DNA of 64,000 bases from an uncultured Flavobacteriaceae bacterium (GCA_947497145.1 CANMFQ010000022.1:1-64000); one strand, 5' to 3'. Shown: positions 51,358-61,809, counted from the first letter of the stretch. Numbers and translations: made by a program. Notes: a model not told the origin generated them from the sequence alone.

Positions 51358-51400
51358 AAAGCATTCGTCAAGTTAAAAATAGCTGTCGGATGCTTTGCTT
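51358..51400 (+). terminator. Terminator after the bestrophin/CDGSH unit
   Basis: AAAGCATTCG (51358-51367) pairs with CGGATGCTTT (51387-51396, one mismatch) around a 19-base loop, followed by GCTTTT. It lies 25 bases behind the stop. The rest of the gap to 51631 shows no gene. Confidence 0.65.
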
Positions 51401-51631
51401 TTCACATCCATTTCGACACACCTTCAAAGTCATTTTTTACTACAAAAAAATAGCCCATCAGATAAAATATACTCGAAATCAGCAATAAGGCCTTATTGAA
51501 TTTGCAGTAAATAAAAGGAGTATAAGACTTCGTAATAAAGCTCAAAAGCGTAAGACAAAAGGTGATTGAAATTTAAAAAATACATAAATAGTTGTATCTT
51601 AAGTGTCCTATTCTAATCAAATCATTTTCAA

Positions 51632-53032
51632 ATGAAACTCTTGATAACATTTTTATTGTTTGTTTGTTCGAGTCATGTACACGCTAAAATTTGGGTACCC
51701 TCCATTATTTCAGACAATATGGTGCTGCAACAAAATTCAGAAGCCTCTATTTGGGGATGGAGCACCTCATACGGCGAAACCATTACAGTGACTGGGTCAT
51801 GGAATAACATGCCAGTATCTGTAGCACTGTATCAAGGTAAATGGTCTGTAACACTCCCCACTCCAAAAGCAGGAGGCCCCTATACAATTACCATTGAAGG
51901 GCATGAAAAAATTAGTATAAAAAATGTACTCATTGGCGAAGTATGGCTTTGTTCTGGGCAATCTAATATGGAATGGACACCACTACAAGGGCTTGAAAAT
52001 GCCGAAGCGGAAATAGAAAGTGCTAATTATACAAGTATTCGCTTTTTTCAGATAGATAAGCATACCGCAGCTCATCCACAAGAAGACACTCCAGGAAATT
52101 GGATGGAATGTAGCCCAAATACCATGAAAAAATTTAGTTCTGTCGCCTATTTTTTTGGAAAGAAACTGCACCAAGACCTTAATATCCCTATAGGTCTAAT
52201 TAGTAGCAATTGGGGTGGCACTCCTATTGAGACTTGGATAAATGCAGATTTACTGCAATCAGATGTCCATTTAGAAAGTACTTTTAAAGAAATGACTGCT
52301 TATGTTGGCTGGCCCAATAAACCGGGAGTTACCTATAATGCAATGATTTATCCCCTTATTAATTATGATATTGCAGGTTGCATATGGTATCAAGGTGAGT
52401 CAAATAGAGAAAATGCCTTGTCTTATTACAAATCATTCCCGCTACTCATCAGATCTTGGCGAGCACAATGGGGTTATGATTTTCCTTTCTACTTTGCTCA
52501 AATAGCACCTTTTAATTATAAAGATTCTATTAATATTTCTGCAGCTTTAGTGAGAGATGCCCAATTAAACACTATGCTTACTGTACCAAATACAGGTATG
52601 GCTGTAACCAATGATATAGGTAATTTAAAAAATATTCATCCTATTAAAAAACAAGAAGTTAGTCGCAGATTAGCTATTTGGGCTCTTGCAAAAACGTATG
52701 GGGTAAAAGATATAGCCTTTACAGGCCCCATTTACAAATCAAAAGAAATAAAGAAAAATAAGATTGTACTTCATTTTAATTATGCTGACCATGGCTTAAA
52801 GGCAAAAGGTGATCAATTAAGTGAATTTTTTATTGCTGGTACAAATCAAAAATTCTATCCTGCTAAAGCAAGAATTGTTGGTAACACTATTGAAGTATCT
52901 GCAAAAGAAGTTCAAAAACCTGTTGCGGTACGCTTTGCATTTTCAGACACCGCACTACCCAATTTGTATAACAAAGAAGGCTTACCCGCATCTGCTTTTA
53001 GAACCGATAATTGGCCCATCAAATTTAAATAA
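51632..53032 (+). CDS. Sialate O-acetylesterase (SGNH-type)
   Basis: 466 residues. Signal peptide ([16 protein letters not shown]). The start of the mature chain, [20 protein letters not shown], is typical for the family. The catalytic Ser lies in [12 protein letters not shown] (about 108-119), the Gly/Asn of the SGNH fold in [14 protein letters not shown], and a further conserved block is [13 protein letters not shown]. The family removes O-acetyl groups from sialic acids or other polysaccharides. A final Asp-x-x-His pair is less clear ([10 protein letters not shown]). It stands alone, with no polysaccharide utilisation genes around it. A short hairpin (AACAAG/CTTGTT, 53045-53071) follows. 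Confidence 0.87.
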   Translation: MKLLITFLLFVCSSHVHAKIWVPSIISDNMVLQQNSEASIWGWSTSYGETITVTGSWNNMPVSVALYQGKWSVTLPTPKAGGPYTITIEGHEKISIKNVLIGEVWLCSGQSNMEWTPLQGLENAEAEIESANYTSIRFFQIDKHTAAHPQEDTPGNWMECSPNTMKKFSSVAYFFGKKLHQDLNIPIGLISSNWGGTPIETWINADLLQSDVHLESTFKEMTAYVGWPNKPGVTYNAMIYPLINYDIAGCIWYQGESNRENALSYYKSFPLLIRSWRAQWGYDFPFYFAQIAPFNYKDSINISAALVRDAQLNTMLTVPNTGMAVTNDIGNLKNIHPIKKQEVSRRLAIWALAKTYGVKDIAFTGPIYKSKEIKKNKIVLHFNYADHGLKAKGDQLSEFFIAGTNQKFYPAKARIVGNTIEVSAKEVQKPVAVRFAFSDTALPNLYNKEGLPASAFRTDNWPIKFK

Positions 53033-53372
53033 GAGCCTTATCCCAACAAGTAATGGCAAAGAATGCTTGTTTTATAAAAAATATTCCGTGTTATGCACTG
53101 CCATGATTAAAGTTAAAAAAGTAGTGTACACGGCATCTTTTGAAGCAAGTTAACGAGATAAATTTTTACATGCATAAAACTGGTGTAATAAGAAACTAAA
53201 TTATGCCAAAATAGGGTTTAAGAAAAGCCTTATGATTTTACGCATAAAGACTTTAGAACACTAAAAACATATCGTACAAAATTTAATTACAGTAAATCGA
53301 ATATTTTGTCCGTTCCTCGAATGAATATATCTCTTTTTGTCATCTTCCCGTTTTTAAAAGAAAAACAAACTT

Positions 53373-53468
53373 ATGAAAGGTAAATCCACTATTAACGATT
53401 ATCTAATTTGTTCTTATTTTGTGGTTTGCTTATTATGGACCATTTATTTGCTGTTTACGGTACTATAA
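53373..53468 (+). CDS. Possible 31-residue single-span membrane protein
   Basis: ATG at 53373 and stop at 53466-53468. The product is a short basic start (MKGKSTINDY) followed by one hydrophobic span (LICSYFVVCLLWTIYLLFTV). There is an A-rich leader but no clear promoter. It lies in a 440-base stretch (53033-53474) between converging genes that otherwise shows only the weak hairpin at 53045-53071. It could be a real small membrane protein or a chance ORF. Confidence 0.3.
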   Translation: MKGKSTINDYLICSYFVVCLLWTIYLLFTVL

Positions 53469-53474
53469 AACGAG

Positions 53475-55010
53475 TTACCCCAACCAGCCTTCACGGTCCA
53501 AACTGCGGTATTGAATGGCTTCGCCAATATGGTTGCCATTAACCTGATTGCATTGCTCTAAATCAGCAATAGTGCGTGCTACTTTCAATATACGATCATA
53601 GGCTCTTGCTGAAAGGTTTAAGCGTTCCATAGCATTTTTTAGGAGCGTTTTTGAAGCCTCGTCCAGTTTGCAGTACTCCCGAATTTGTTTTGTATTCATT
53701 TGTGCGTTGTAATGTACATTTTCTAAAGCATGAAAACGTTTTGTCTGAAGCTCTCTGGCTTCGGTAACACGCTTTCTAATGACTACACTCCCCTCCCCTT
53801 TACGGTCTTCACTTAGTTTTTCAAAAGGTACTGGTGTTACTTCAATATGAATATCTATTCGGTCTAAAAGTGGTCCACTAATTTTACTCAAATACCGCTG
53901 CATTTCCATTGGTGATGAAGTTACGGGCGCATCAGGATCATTAAAATACCCTCCCGGACTAGGATTCATACTCGCTATAAGCATAAAACTGCTGGGATAG
54001 GTTACGGTAAACCGTGCCCTAGAAATTGTTACTTCACGGTCTTCCAAAGGTTGCCGTAATACTTCTAATACGCCTCGTTTAAATTCGGGTAATTCGTCTA
54101 AAAACAATACGCCATTGTGTGATAGCGAAATTTCTCCTGGTTGTGGGTAAGAACCGCCACCGACTAGGGCGACATCAGAAATTGTATGATGCGGACTCCG
54201 AAAAGGGCGCTGACTCATAAGTCCCATATTCTTAGTTTTCCCTACAACGCTATGAATTTTTGTTGTTTCTAATGCTTCATGCAAGGTCATAGGTGGTAAT
54301 ATGGAAGGTAATCGCTTGGCTAACATGGTTTTTCCTGCACCGGGCGGCCCTATTAATATCACATTATGACCACCAGCTGCTGCAATTTCCATGCACCGTT
54401 TAATACTTTCTTGTCCTTTAACATCAGAAAAATCAAACTCTGGAAAATCTAAACTTTTATGAAATTCTGCACGGGTATCTATAATAGTTTGTTCTAGCGG
54501 TGTGCCTTGATCAAAAAAAGCAATTACCTCACTAATATTGTCAACACCGTATACCTTCAAAGAACCTACTATAGCAGCTTCTTTAGCATTTTCTTTAGGA
54601 AGAATAAAGCCCTCAAAACCCTCTTCTTGCGCCTTTATAGCTATGGGTAAAGCTCCTTTTATAGGTTGCAAACTTCCATCTAGTGAAAGTTCACCCATGA
54701 TAATATACTTCTCTAAATTTTCAGCTTTTATTTGTCCTGATGCTGTCAAAATACCTAGCGCTAGCGTAAGATCATATGCAGAACCTTCTTTTCGTAAATC
54801 TGCTGGGGCTAGATTTAAGGTGATTTTTTTACCCGGAATTTTATACCCATTATTCAATAAAGCGGCGGCAATACGGTAGTTACTTTCTTTAATAGCATTA
54901 TCTGGTAAACCTACCAAATGATAGCCTACACCTTTATCTACATTCACTTCACAGGTAATGGTTTGCGCCTCAACGCCAAAAACAGCACTGCAATAGACTT
55001 TTGAAAGCAT
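53475..55010 (-). CDS. comM: YifB/ComM-family Mg-chelatase-like AAA+ ATPase
   Basis: 511 residues, the normal length. The N-terminal ChlI/Lon-protease-like domain (about 1-165) starts MLSKVYCSAVFGVEAQTITC. The AAA+ core follows with Walker A GPPGAGKTML (221-230), Walker B ISLSHNGVLFLDELPEF, and the arginine-finger region REVTISRARFTVTYP. The C-terminal domain has LSARAYDRILKVARTIADLE. In other bacteria ComM is a helicase that promotes branch migration during natural transformation; YifB is the common alias. It starts at an ATG at 55010. The promoter region holds TATCTTTA on the - strand (55033-55026). Convergent with the sialate esterase gene. Confidence 0.9.
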   Translation of the reverse strand: MLSKVYCSAVFGVEAQTITCEVNVDKGVGYHLVGLPDNAIKESNYRIAAALLNNGYKIPGKKITLNLAPADLRKEGSAYDLTLALGILTASGQIKAENLEKYIIMGELSLDGSLQPIKGALPIAIKAQEEGFEGFILPKENAKEAAIVGSLKVYGVDNISEVIAFFDQGTPLEQTIIDTRAEFHKSLDFPEFDFSDVKGQESIKRCMEIAAAGGHNVILIGPPGAGKTMLAKRLPSILPPMTLHEALETTKIHSVVGKTKNMGLMSQRPFRSPHHTISDVALVGGGSYPQPGEISLSHNGVLFLDELPEFKRGVLEVLRQPLEDREVTISRARFTVTYPSSFMLIASMNPSPGGYFNDPDAPVTSSPMEMQRYLSKISGPLLDRIDIHIEVTPVPFEKLSEDRKGEGSVVIRKRVTEARELQTKRFHALENVHYNAQMNTKQIREYCKLDEASKTLLKNAMERLNLSARAYDRILKVARTIADLEQCNQVNGNHIGEAIQYRSLDREGWLG

Positions 55011-55141
55011 AGGTTTTGGTTATGACTTAAAGATAGGGAAAGATTTTTATTTGTAAGCTACTAATTTCAAACTCACGTCTGATTTTCTATCTAAAATACT
55101 TCCTTCTTTACAATTTTGGTCTTCTAACAATAGTATTTACT

Positions 55142-57532
55142 CTAAGGCTTCAAAACCAACCTACTCTCCGCCCCTTTAATAATAGCTTTTTTGTTCATCA
55201 TCATGGGACGAAATTCTCCATTAATGTACATTAGCGCTTGATCTTTGTAGTGCTTACTAAAAGGGTTACCCGATTGTCCTGTGGGTAAAATACTAATGCT
55301 GTTTTCTACATCAGAAAAATCGATAATTCTACGGGTAGAAGGACCAGAACCTACCTTATAAAACCCTCCAGAATTATAACCAAAACCGAGATTATTAATG
55401 ACTTCGCGAGAACCATTTACCGCAAAGGGTCCCACATTAAAAAAAGAACGAAGTGCTTCCACCTGCCCTATAGGGTGACCGTGTTCAAGGCTATGCACCC
55501 GTGACCAAGTCCATTTTTCAATATCAGTACCAAAATCTTTAATCAAAGAGGCCGTTGCTTTACGAAAGGCAGCTTGAACAATATCGCCTCTTGTTTCTAT
55601 CACTTCTTTTGTACTAATATCATCCCACCAAATGGAATTTGAATTATTTGATAAAGGTGCCATCACGCGTTTACTCATATGTGTTGACATAAAGTTGTGA
55701 AAGTCATCACGCCCCAACTCATCCATAAAAGTTTTTCTGAGTACCCAATACTCCCAACGGTGAAAAACAGTGGCAGAAACACTTTCTAAGGTATGTGATC
55801 CTTGCCAATTTTTCATGCGATCTAGCACTTGTAATTCCGTTTCAGAAAGCTCTTTTAAAGCTAAGGTTTTAATAAAATTATCCATAACAGCAGGATCTAC
55901 TGCCGAGGTAACATCTGTTATCATTTCACTTGCCGACTCTTTATCCCAATTATCTTTTGATTCTAGTAAGGTTACAATTCGCTTGGCTCTGTTTTCAGGT
56001 AAATAATACCCAGGATACACTTTTCCGTTAATTGCTTCTGGCTGGTTGTTAGCAGAATACACATAATTCCACGGCGGATTAATCGCTTGTGGGTTCTGTG
56101 AAAAATCTAAAAGACGTCGCTCTGCAGGAAAAGCGGTAGTACTTGTTTGAATAAATTTGGTATTCACACTGTCAGGAATTTCATAAAGCTTTGCCGTAGC
56201 CCACCATGCAACGTTTCCTTCGGCATCTCCATACATGATATTAAGTCCTGGTGCATGAATTTTAGGTAAGGCATTCTCAACTTCACTAAACGTGTTGGCA
56301 TTAGACATTTCATGAAGTGCCTGAATCACCTCATTTTTATGATTTGTATACATCCACCACATAGACACTGGCTGGTCTTCATAAATACCATCAGCGATAC
56401 CGTTTAATATAGGGCCTCGTTCTGTTTTCTGTATGGTAAATACAACATCTTCTGCATCCTTTACCTTAATTGTTTTCGTACTTGTTTCAAAAGGTTTCCA
56501 ACCAGTTTGAGATTTATATTGACCGCTGTTTTTTGGGTTTATTTCTTCGAAATAAAAATCAACATCATCATTTTCAAACATAGTCATGCCATAAGCGAGT
56601 TTACGATTATGCGCCAACAGTGGAAAAGGAACTCCCGCCAAATGGTAACCATATTTTTCATAAGTAGGGGTTACAACATGAGCTTCATACCAAACCGATG
56701 GTTGCGAAAAGCCTATGTGCGGATCATTTGCAAAGATCACCTTTCCATTTTTTGTTTTCTCTGGGGCAATTACCCAGCTATTACTTCCTTCAAACAGTGG
56801 AATTTTAAGGGTTTCTAAAGTTTTAGAAACGTCAGTAATCACTGTATTTTTAATCGTATCAATTGCCCTCTTCTTGTAATTCTTTATTAGGGTTGAGTTT
56901 GGGTCGATATCAATTTGTAAATCTTCAAGATAAGCTACCTCTAATTTATCTTTAAGATGTGTGAGAAAAGGGTCTGTTTTATGCGCCATTGCAAAACTAA
57001 AAGACATATACCCCAGCGTATTGTGTATATCTGTTAGCGTAAAGGGTTGTTTTTCTATTCCTGTCAGAAAAAATTCAATGGGCGTTGGTCCTTCTTCAAT
57101 AAACTGATTAATACCATCAATATACGCCTGCGAAAGCTGAACAGACGTAGCATTCTTATCTAACCGAGAAACTGTTTGTGCTGATGCTTCATCAATACCT
57201 AGAGAAAGGAAGAATTTGTCAGTACTTACAACATCTTTTCCAAAAACTTCAGAAAGACCTCCTCTTGCTATTCTTCGTAATAATTCCATTTGCCAAAGTC
57301 GATCTTGAGCATGTACATAACCCAAACTTCTAAAAGCATCCTTATCATTTTTGGCATAAATATGCGGTATTCCATAGGTATCATAATAGACATCAACAGT
57401 ATCAGAAAGTTGCGCTAATTCTTTTTCTCCTTCGTAATTAGGTTTTAAAAGAAGGTATGTTATGAGTGCCCCACAAACAACAATCAAAATTAAAACACCA
57501 ATTACCCAACCTATTTTTTTTAGTACTTTCAA
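55142..57532 (-). CDS. Penicillin acylase family protein (Ntn hydrolase)
   Basis: 796 residues. Single N-terminal membrane anchor (about 8-29). The alpha part begins DTVDVYYDTYGIPHIYAKND and holds ALGYVHAQDRLWQMEL-type sequence (here SLGYVHAQDRLWQMELLRR). The Ntn nucleophile is Ser250 in FEGSNSWVIAPEKT, where autocleavage would free the beta chain starting SNSWVIAP. ANDPHIGFSQPSVWYEAHV and the oxyanion Asn region follow. Such enzymes cut amide bonds of acylated compounds, including N-acyl homoserine lactones or beta-lactams in studied cases; the substrate here is unknown. It is likely to face the periplasm. It stands alone; a 181-base gap separates it from the T9SS gene. Confidence 0.9.
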   Translation of the reverse strand: MKVLKKIGWVIGVLILIVVCGALITYLLLKPNYEGEKELAQLSDTVDVYYDTYGIPHIYAKNDKDAFRSLGYVHAQDRLWQMELLRRIARGGLSEVFGKDVVSTDKFFLSLGIDEASAQTVSRLDKNATSVQLSQAYIDGINQFIEEGPTPIEFFLTGIEKQPFTLTDIHNTLGYMSFSFAMAHKTDPFLTHLKDKLEVAYLEDLQIDIDPNSTLIKNYKKRAIDTIKNTVITDVSKTLETLKIPLFEGSNSWVIAPEKTKNGKVIFANDPHIGFSQPSVWYEAHVVTPTYEKYGYHLAGVPFPLLAHNRKLAYGMTMFENDDVDFYFEEINPKNSGQYKSQTGWKPFETSTKTIKVKDAEDVVFTIQKTERGPILNGIADGIYEDQPVSMWWMYTNHKNEVIQALHEMSNANTFSEVENALPKIHAPGLNIMYGDAEGNVAWWATAKLYEIPDSVNTKFIQTSTTAFPAERRLLDFSQNPQAINPPWNYVYSANNQPEAINGKVYPGYYLPENRAKRIVTLLESKDNWDKESASEMITDVTSAVDPAVMDNFIKTLALKELSETELQVLDRMKNWQGSHTLESVSATVFHRWEYWVLRKTFMDELGRDDFHNFMSTHMSKRVMAPLSNNSNSIWWDDISTKEVIETRGDIVQAAFRKATASLIKDFGTDIEKWTWSRVHSLEHGHPIGQVEALRSFFNVGPFAVNGSREVINNLGFGYNSGGFYKVGSGPSTRRIIDFSDVENSISILPTGQSGNPFSKHYKDQALMYINGEFRPMMMNKKAIIKGAESRLVLKP

Positions 57533-57660
57533 TGGTTTTTATTTTGTAGGATAAGATAGCCTAAAAAACACAAATAAAAAAAATACATTAAAAATTGAAG
57601 AGTAGTCGTACCATACAAATTTGTATCAATCTATTTCAAATAGAACACTAAAATGCATGT

Positions 57661-57689
57661 AAAAAGCCACCGTTAAACGATGGCTTTTT
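57661..57689 (-). terminator. Terminator after the T9SS type B protein gene
   Basis: AAAAAGCCA (57661-57669) and TGGCTTTTT (57681-57689) pair, with CGT/ACG extending the stem inside. Read leftward it gives a T-run. It lies 24 bases past the stop codon at 57714. Confidence 0.8.
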
Positions 57690-57713
57690 ATTATCATATT
57701 TCTATAGTTGAAC

Positions 57714-59945
57714 TTATTTACTTCCAAAATAGATGAAACCTGTGATGGGTGCAACTAAACCATTGAAGTTAATGGTATAAAAATAGGTTCCAGAGGGTAT
57801 TGTTTCAGAGCCACCCAAAGCTGTATTCGGTGATTTCCCTGACCAATCATTCTGGTAATCGTCAGATTGGTATACAATTCCTCCCCAGCGATTAAATACT
57901 ACAAGTTCATATTTATTATTACAAAATTCAAGACCGCTAATAGTGAATACATCATTTATTCCATCCCCATTGGGTGTCAAGGCTTTTGAAATATGTAATA
58001 GTTCTATATTTATGCATATATCTTCAGGATACACTGTAATAATTTGTGTATGTGTAATGGTATTCCCATCACTATCTGTAGCAGTCCATGTTCGTGTAAT
58101 CTCATAGCCAGTACTACAATCTCTATTATTTGTAGCTGTTTCTGTCAAAACTACTTGTGGAATATCACACTCTCTGGCTGCTCCTATCTCTGGCGCCTCT
58201 GGTATTTCATCACAATGTACAGAAACATCCTCTGGTAAGTCACCTACAAATTCAAGCTCACCCTCATGATTCAATCTAATGGAAATTGGCGTGGCATCTT
58301 TGTTACCTAGACCACAACTATTAAATGTATGCGAACTTACATCTGTAAATTCATTCATATTTATTGCACCTGAAAACGTAGCATTAGTTTGCATTTCAGG
58401 ATTCGCAAAACACCCTAAGACTGACTCAAAGAAAGCATCATCTTCAGCTCTTACATTAAATATCAAACTATATGCTGCTCCATTAGCATTAGTAAGGCCA
58501 TTAGGAACGGTAAATGTTAAATTTCTAGTTGCTTCATCATAAGCAAAAGTTACACCTTCTGGTAACGGTTCAGTATCAACAAACTCAAATTCATTTGGAA
58601 TTCTGGTAACAAATACCAAATCTTCAATATCATCATTACCCGTATTTTTTACATTCAAAGCTAATTGCACAATGCCTTCGGGTCTTACGCTATCAGAAGG
58701 ACTCAACACTTCAAGATTAAGCTTGTTTAGAGAAGGCTCCCAAACTTCAACTGATAAACCAAAAAGATACAAGCCATAAATTTCTCTTGAAGTTGACATA
58801 CGTACCGTTGCATTGGTTTGGTTATTGTCTATTATAGAATTGTTTGGATTGTTTAATTCAAACAACGCTGCATCAAAACCAAGGGTATTGGTGCTTTGAG
58901 GAATTCGGTCTATAAAATCATTATTATTAACCGTAATTCTACTGTTGAAAAAGTTATCTCCAGCACGGTTTGTTGTTGCGAACGGCACCCAGTTATCGGC
59001 GATATCTTTAATAAAAAATCCGTCACCATCAAGCGTACGATCACCTTCTAAAGCACCCATTAATAAGTTTGTTTTCACCTCTCCATTAGGAACAGTTTGA
59101 AAACCATCAACCTCAATATCAAAATTATTTTCATCGGCTGATATGTGGGCATAGCCATCAAAAATGGTAATGTTTCTAGCGTTTAAATCTTCACCTTCGT
59201 ATACAAAAACAATTTGCCAGCCACCAGAAGTACCTGTTCTATTGTGCGCACCTATATCAGAATGTGAGTACAGTGAACCTACTGTTGCTTTAACATTAGC
59301 TACTTGGTATCGGCCAAACGGATCTTCAAGCTCTTGTACCATCGATGTAATATCCTTAACACAAATATAGGGGTCATTGTAAAAATGATTTTCTCTACCG
59401 TTATAAATAACTTCGTCTGCGGTTAATGTTTCTTCATAGTCAGATAAACCGGGTAACATCAACTTTATTTCATTAAAGTTCCAATCTACCTCTTCATTTC
59501 CATCACCACCAAGAACAAGAATTCCGTCTACTTCTTCTCCTTCAATACCCTCTTCATCTTCAGGGTCAATTGGCTCTTGTCCATTCTCTCTATTGGCAGC
59601 AGCCCAATATAAATAAGCTTTTTTTATGGCGACACAGGTAGCTCCATTAACCGGATTGGATAAATTAGCACTACTAGAGTTAAATGTAGTTTCGTCATCA
59701 TCTATATCGACAAAAACATTGTCATTAAAATTGTTGTTATTTCGCTCTCCATTATAATCTTCAGTAGCATTTCTTGAAAGCACACTATTGGCAATCATCG
59801 TAAAATCGCCTCTAACAGTTTCATTATAACGCGGTACATACTCTTGCTGTACTTGTGCATAAGTAGCAATACTGCCTGCAAAGAATAAAAATAAAAAAAG
59901 CTTGAAATACACAACTTTTTTTGGTATAAATGTCTCCATATACAT
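57714..59945 (-). CDS. T9SS type B sorting-domain protein (gliding-associated C-terminus)
   Basis: 743 residues from the ATG at 59945. A longer reading upstream would precede the signal peptide with a Cys/His-rich stretch and is rejected; the ATG at 59939 is an alternative. The signal peptide ends SIATYAQ. Residues about 60-400 are a beta-rich extracellular domain (GATCVAIKKAYLYWAAANRE, GGWQIVFVYEGEDLNARNIT). A DUF11-like repeat (LNLEVLSPSDSVRPEGIVQL) follows, then an Ig/HYR-like stretch (VSVHCDEIPEAPEIG). The type B C-terminal domain of about 85 residues closes the protein: ISKALTPNGDGINDVFTISG, YELVVFNRWGGIVYQSDDYQ, IPSGTYFYTINFNG. Type B domains direct export by the type IX system and attachment to, or release at, the surface. 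It is predicted to be an adhesin-like surface protein. Confidence 0.87.
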   Translation of the reverse strand: MYMETFIPKKVVYFKLFLFLFFAGSIATYAQVQQEYVPRYNETVRGDFTMIANSVLSRNATEDYNGERNNNNFNDNVFVDIDDDETTFNSSSANLSNPVNGATCVAIKKAYLYWAAANRENGQEPIDPEDEEGIEGEEVDGILVLGGDGNEEVDWNFNEIKLMLPGLSDYEETLTADEVIYNGRENHFYNDPYICVKDITSMVQELEDPFGRYQVANVKATVGSLYSHSDIGAHNRTGTSGGWQIVFVYEGEDLNARNITIFDGYAHISADENNFDIEVDGFQTVPNGEVKTNLLMGALEGDRTLDGDGFFIKDIADNWVPFATTNRAGDNFFNSRITVNNNDFIDRIPQSTNTLGFDAALFELNNPNNSIIDNNQTNATVRMSTSREIYGLYLFGLSVEVWEPSLNKLNLEVLSPSDSVRPEGIVQLALNVKNTGNDDIEDLVFVTRIPNEFEFVDTEPLPEGVTFAYDEATRNLTFTVPNGLTNANGAAYSLIFNVRAEDDAFFESVLGCFANPEMQTNATFSGAINMNEFTDVSSHTFNSCGLGNKDATPISIRLNHEGELEFVGDLPEDVSVHCDEIPEAPEIGAARECDIPQVVLTETATNNRDCSTGYEITRTWTATDSDGNTITHTQIITVYPEDICINIELLHISKALTPNGDGINDVFTISGLEFCNNKYELVVFNRWGGIVYQSDDYQNDWSGKSPNTALGGSETIPSGTYFYTINFNGLVAPITGFIYFGSK

Positions 59946-60311
59946 TATTTTAAAAGTTTGACAATTATATAGTAACTGCCTTTTTTTTATATGGCTACTG
60001 CAATACACTCACCTTAAGATAAAATGATGTCGATTAGGTTAAGTTTCTTTTGTAGCAACAATTACTATTTGGGGTATAATTGTTTTCTGGGATCAAATGT
60101 AGCTACACTTGTAGGTAAATCTAAAATAATACGACATGTAGCCTGAAAATTCGGCAAATTTATTAAAAGACTATACAAATCGCCTTTTTATACTTCGTAA
60201 TATACGTTGTACATACATTTTTTAGCGCTACCAATATGTACGTATTACTTGCTACTGATAATCAACGGGGTACATTATATTCTATGTATACCTTTTGTGA
60301 TACCCTAAAAC
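59946..60311 (-). promoter_or_regulatory. Long leader/promoter region of the T9SS type B gene
   Basis: There is no gene here. On the - strand, TAAATTTG (60162-60155) and TACATTTG (60101-60094) fit the -7 element, which would give leaders of about 150-210 bases. A nested inverted repeat lies at 60197-60248: GTAATA and GTACATA pair with TATGTAC and TATTAC around a 19-base centre. It could be an operator or an RNA structure. Confidence 0.35.
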
Positions 60312-60351
60312 AAAAAAGAATTGCATCGAACAAGCAATGCAATTCTTTTTT
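60312..60351 (-). terminator. Terminator after murA
   Basis: GAATTGCAT (60318-60326) / ATGCAATTC (60337-60345), a perfect 9-bp stem flanked by six A and six T residues, usable in either direction. It lies about 150 bases beyond the murA stop; no gene lies between. Confidence 0.75.
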
Positions 60352-60501
60352 ACAACATCAATAGTGTACAAGAAGTATTTAATTATGCATAGATATAGAC
60401 AAAATAAAGGATGCTATTTCAACAGTATCCCTACTAAATAAGCTACAGGACATATAAGAATATACTTCATTACTACATACTAAGCCTGTATGTTAGTATT
60501 T

Positions 60502-61809
60502 TTAAATTCGCTCTATTTTCGCACCGATTGCTCTTAAACGGGTATCAATTTCTTCATAACCGCGATCTATTTGTTCGATATTATGAATAATGGAAGTACC
60601 TTTTGCAGAAAGTGCAGCAATTAATAACGAAACTCCAGCTCTAATATCAGGTGATGTCATGGTGGTACCCTTTAGCGTTGATTTAAAATCATGGCCAATA
60701 ACCGTTGCTCTATGGGGATCACATAGTATTACCTTTGCGCCCATATCGAGCAATTTATCTACAAAAAACAAACGGCTTTCAAACATCTTTTGATGAATGA
60801 CTACTTCTCCCCTAGCTTGGGTGCTCATTACCAAAATAATACTCAACAAATCGGGTGTTAAACCGGGCCATGGAGCATCAGCAATGGTCAAAATAGAACC
60901 GTCTATATAATTTTGTATTTCATATCCATCAACATGTGCTGGAATATAAATATCATCGTTTCTTTGTTCTAATTGAATCCCCAATTTTCTAAAAACACTG
61001 GGAATTTGACCTAAATCTTTCCAGCTTACATTTTTTATAGTAAGCTCACTTTTGGTCATAGCAGCCAAGCCAATCCAACTGCCTATTTCAATCATATCAG
61101 GTAGCATTCTGTGCTCAGTACCTCCTAAAGAATCTACCCCTTCAATGGTAAGTAAATTTGACCCAACGCCTGAAATTTTAGCGCCCATACGGTTAAGCAT
61201 CTTGCATAATTGCTGTAAATAAGGCTCACAAGCTGCATTGTATATGGTGGTTTTTCCTTCTGCAAGAACAGCAGCCATTACAATATTTGCAGTTCCTGTA
61301 ACTGATGCCTCATCTAAAAGCATATAGGTGCCTTTCAATTTATCGGCTTCTACACCATAAAAATACTCCTCTCTATTATACCTAAACTTTGCACCGAGCT
61401 TAATGAAACCTTCAAAATGGGTATCTAATCTTCGACGACCAATTTTATCACCTCCAGGCTTGGGAATATATCCTTTACCAAAACGTGCTAATAAAGGTCC
61501 AACAAGCATAATCGAGCCTCTTAGTCCTCTGCCATCTTGCTTAAATTGATCTGATTGTAAGTAATCAAGGTTTATATCATCTGCTTTAAAGGTGTATGAC
61601 CCCTTTCCTTTTTTTGACACCTTTACTCCCAAATCTTTTAATAAGGCAATGAGCTTATTAATATCGATAATATCAGGAATGTTGGTAATTGCAATTTCTT
61701 CTGAGGTCAATAAAACAGCACATAATATCTGTAATGCTTCATTTTTAGCACCTTGAGGTGTAATCTCACCTGCTAGTTGGTGACCACCTTCAATTTTAAA
61801 AGTTCCCAT
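60502..61809 (-). CDS. murA: UDP-N-acetylglucosamine 1-carboxyvinyltransferase
   Basis: 435 residues, normal length. It transfers enolpyruvate from PEP to UDP-GlcNAc, the first committed step of peptidoglycan synthesis. Diagnostic blocks: the start GGHQLAGEITPQGAKNEALQ, the GRGLRGSIMLVGPLLARFGK stretch, and the late SPDIRAGVSLLIAALSAKG. The active-site loop reads PKPGGDKIGRRRLDTH: position 121 is Asp where E. coli-type MurA has Cys115 (PGGCAIG). Asp at this position keeps activity but blocks covalent attack by fosfomycin. It lies 15 bases behind the DUF4290 gene in a leftward unit, with a terminator about 150 bases downstream. Confidence 0.95.
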   Translation of the reverse strand: MGTFKIEGGHQLAGEITPQGAKNEALQILCAVLLTSEEIAITNIPDIIDINKLIALLKDLGVKVSKKGKGSYTFKADDINLDYLQSDQFKQDGRGLRGSIMLVGPLLARFGKGYIPKPGGDKIGRRRLDTHFEGFIKLGAKFRYNREEYFYGVEADKLKGTYMLLDEASVTGTANIVMAAVLAEGKTTIYNAACEPYLQQLCKMLNRMGAKISGVGSNLLTIEGVDSLGGTEHRMLPDMIEIGSWIGLAAMTKSELTIKNVSWKDLGQIPSVFRKLGIQLEQRNDDIYIPAHVDGYEIQNYIDGSILTIADAPWPGLTPDLLSIILVMSTQARGEVVIHQKMFESRLFFVDKLLDMGAKVILCDPHRATVIGHDFKSTLKGTTMTSPDIRAGVSLLIAALSAKGTSIIHNIEQIDRGYEEIDTRLRAIGAKIERI

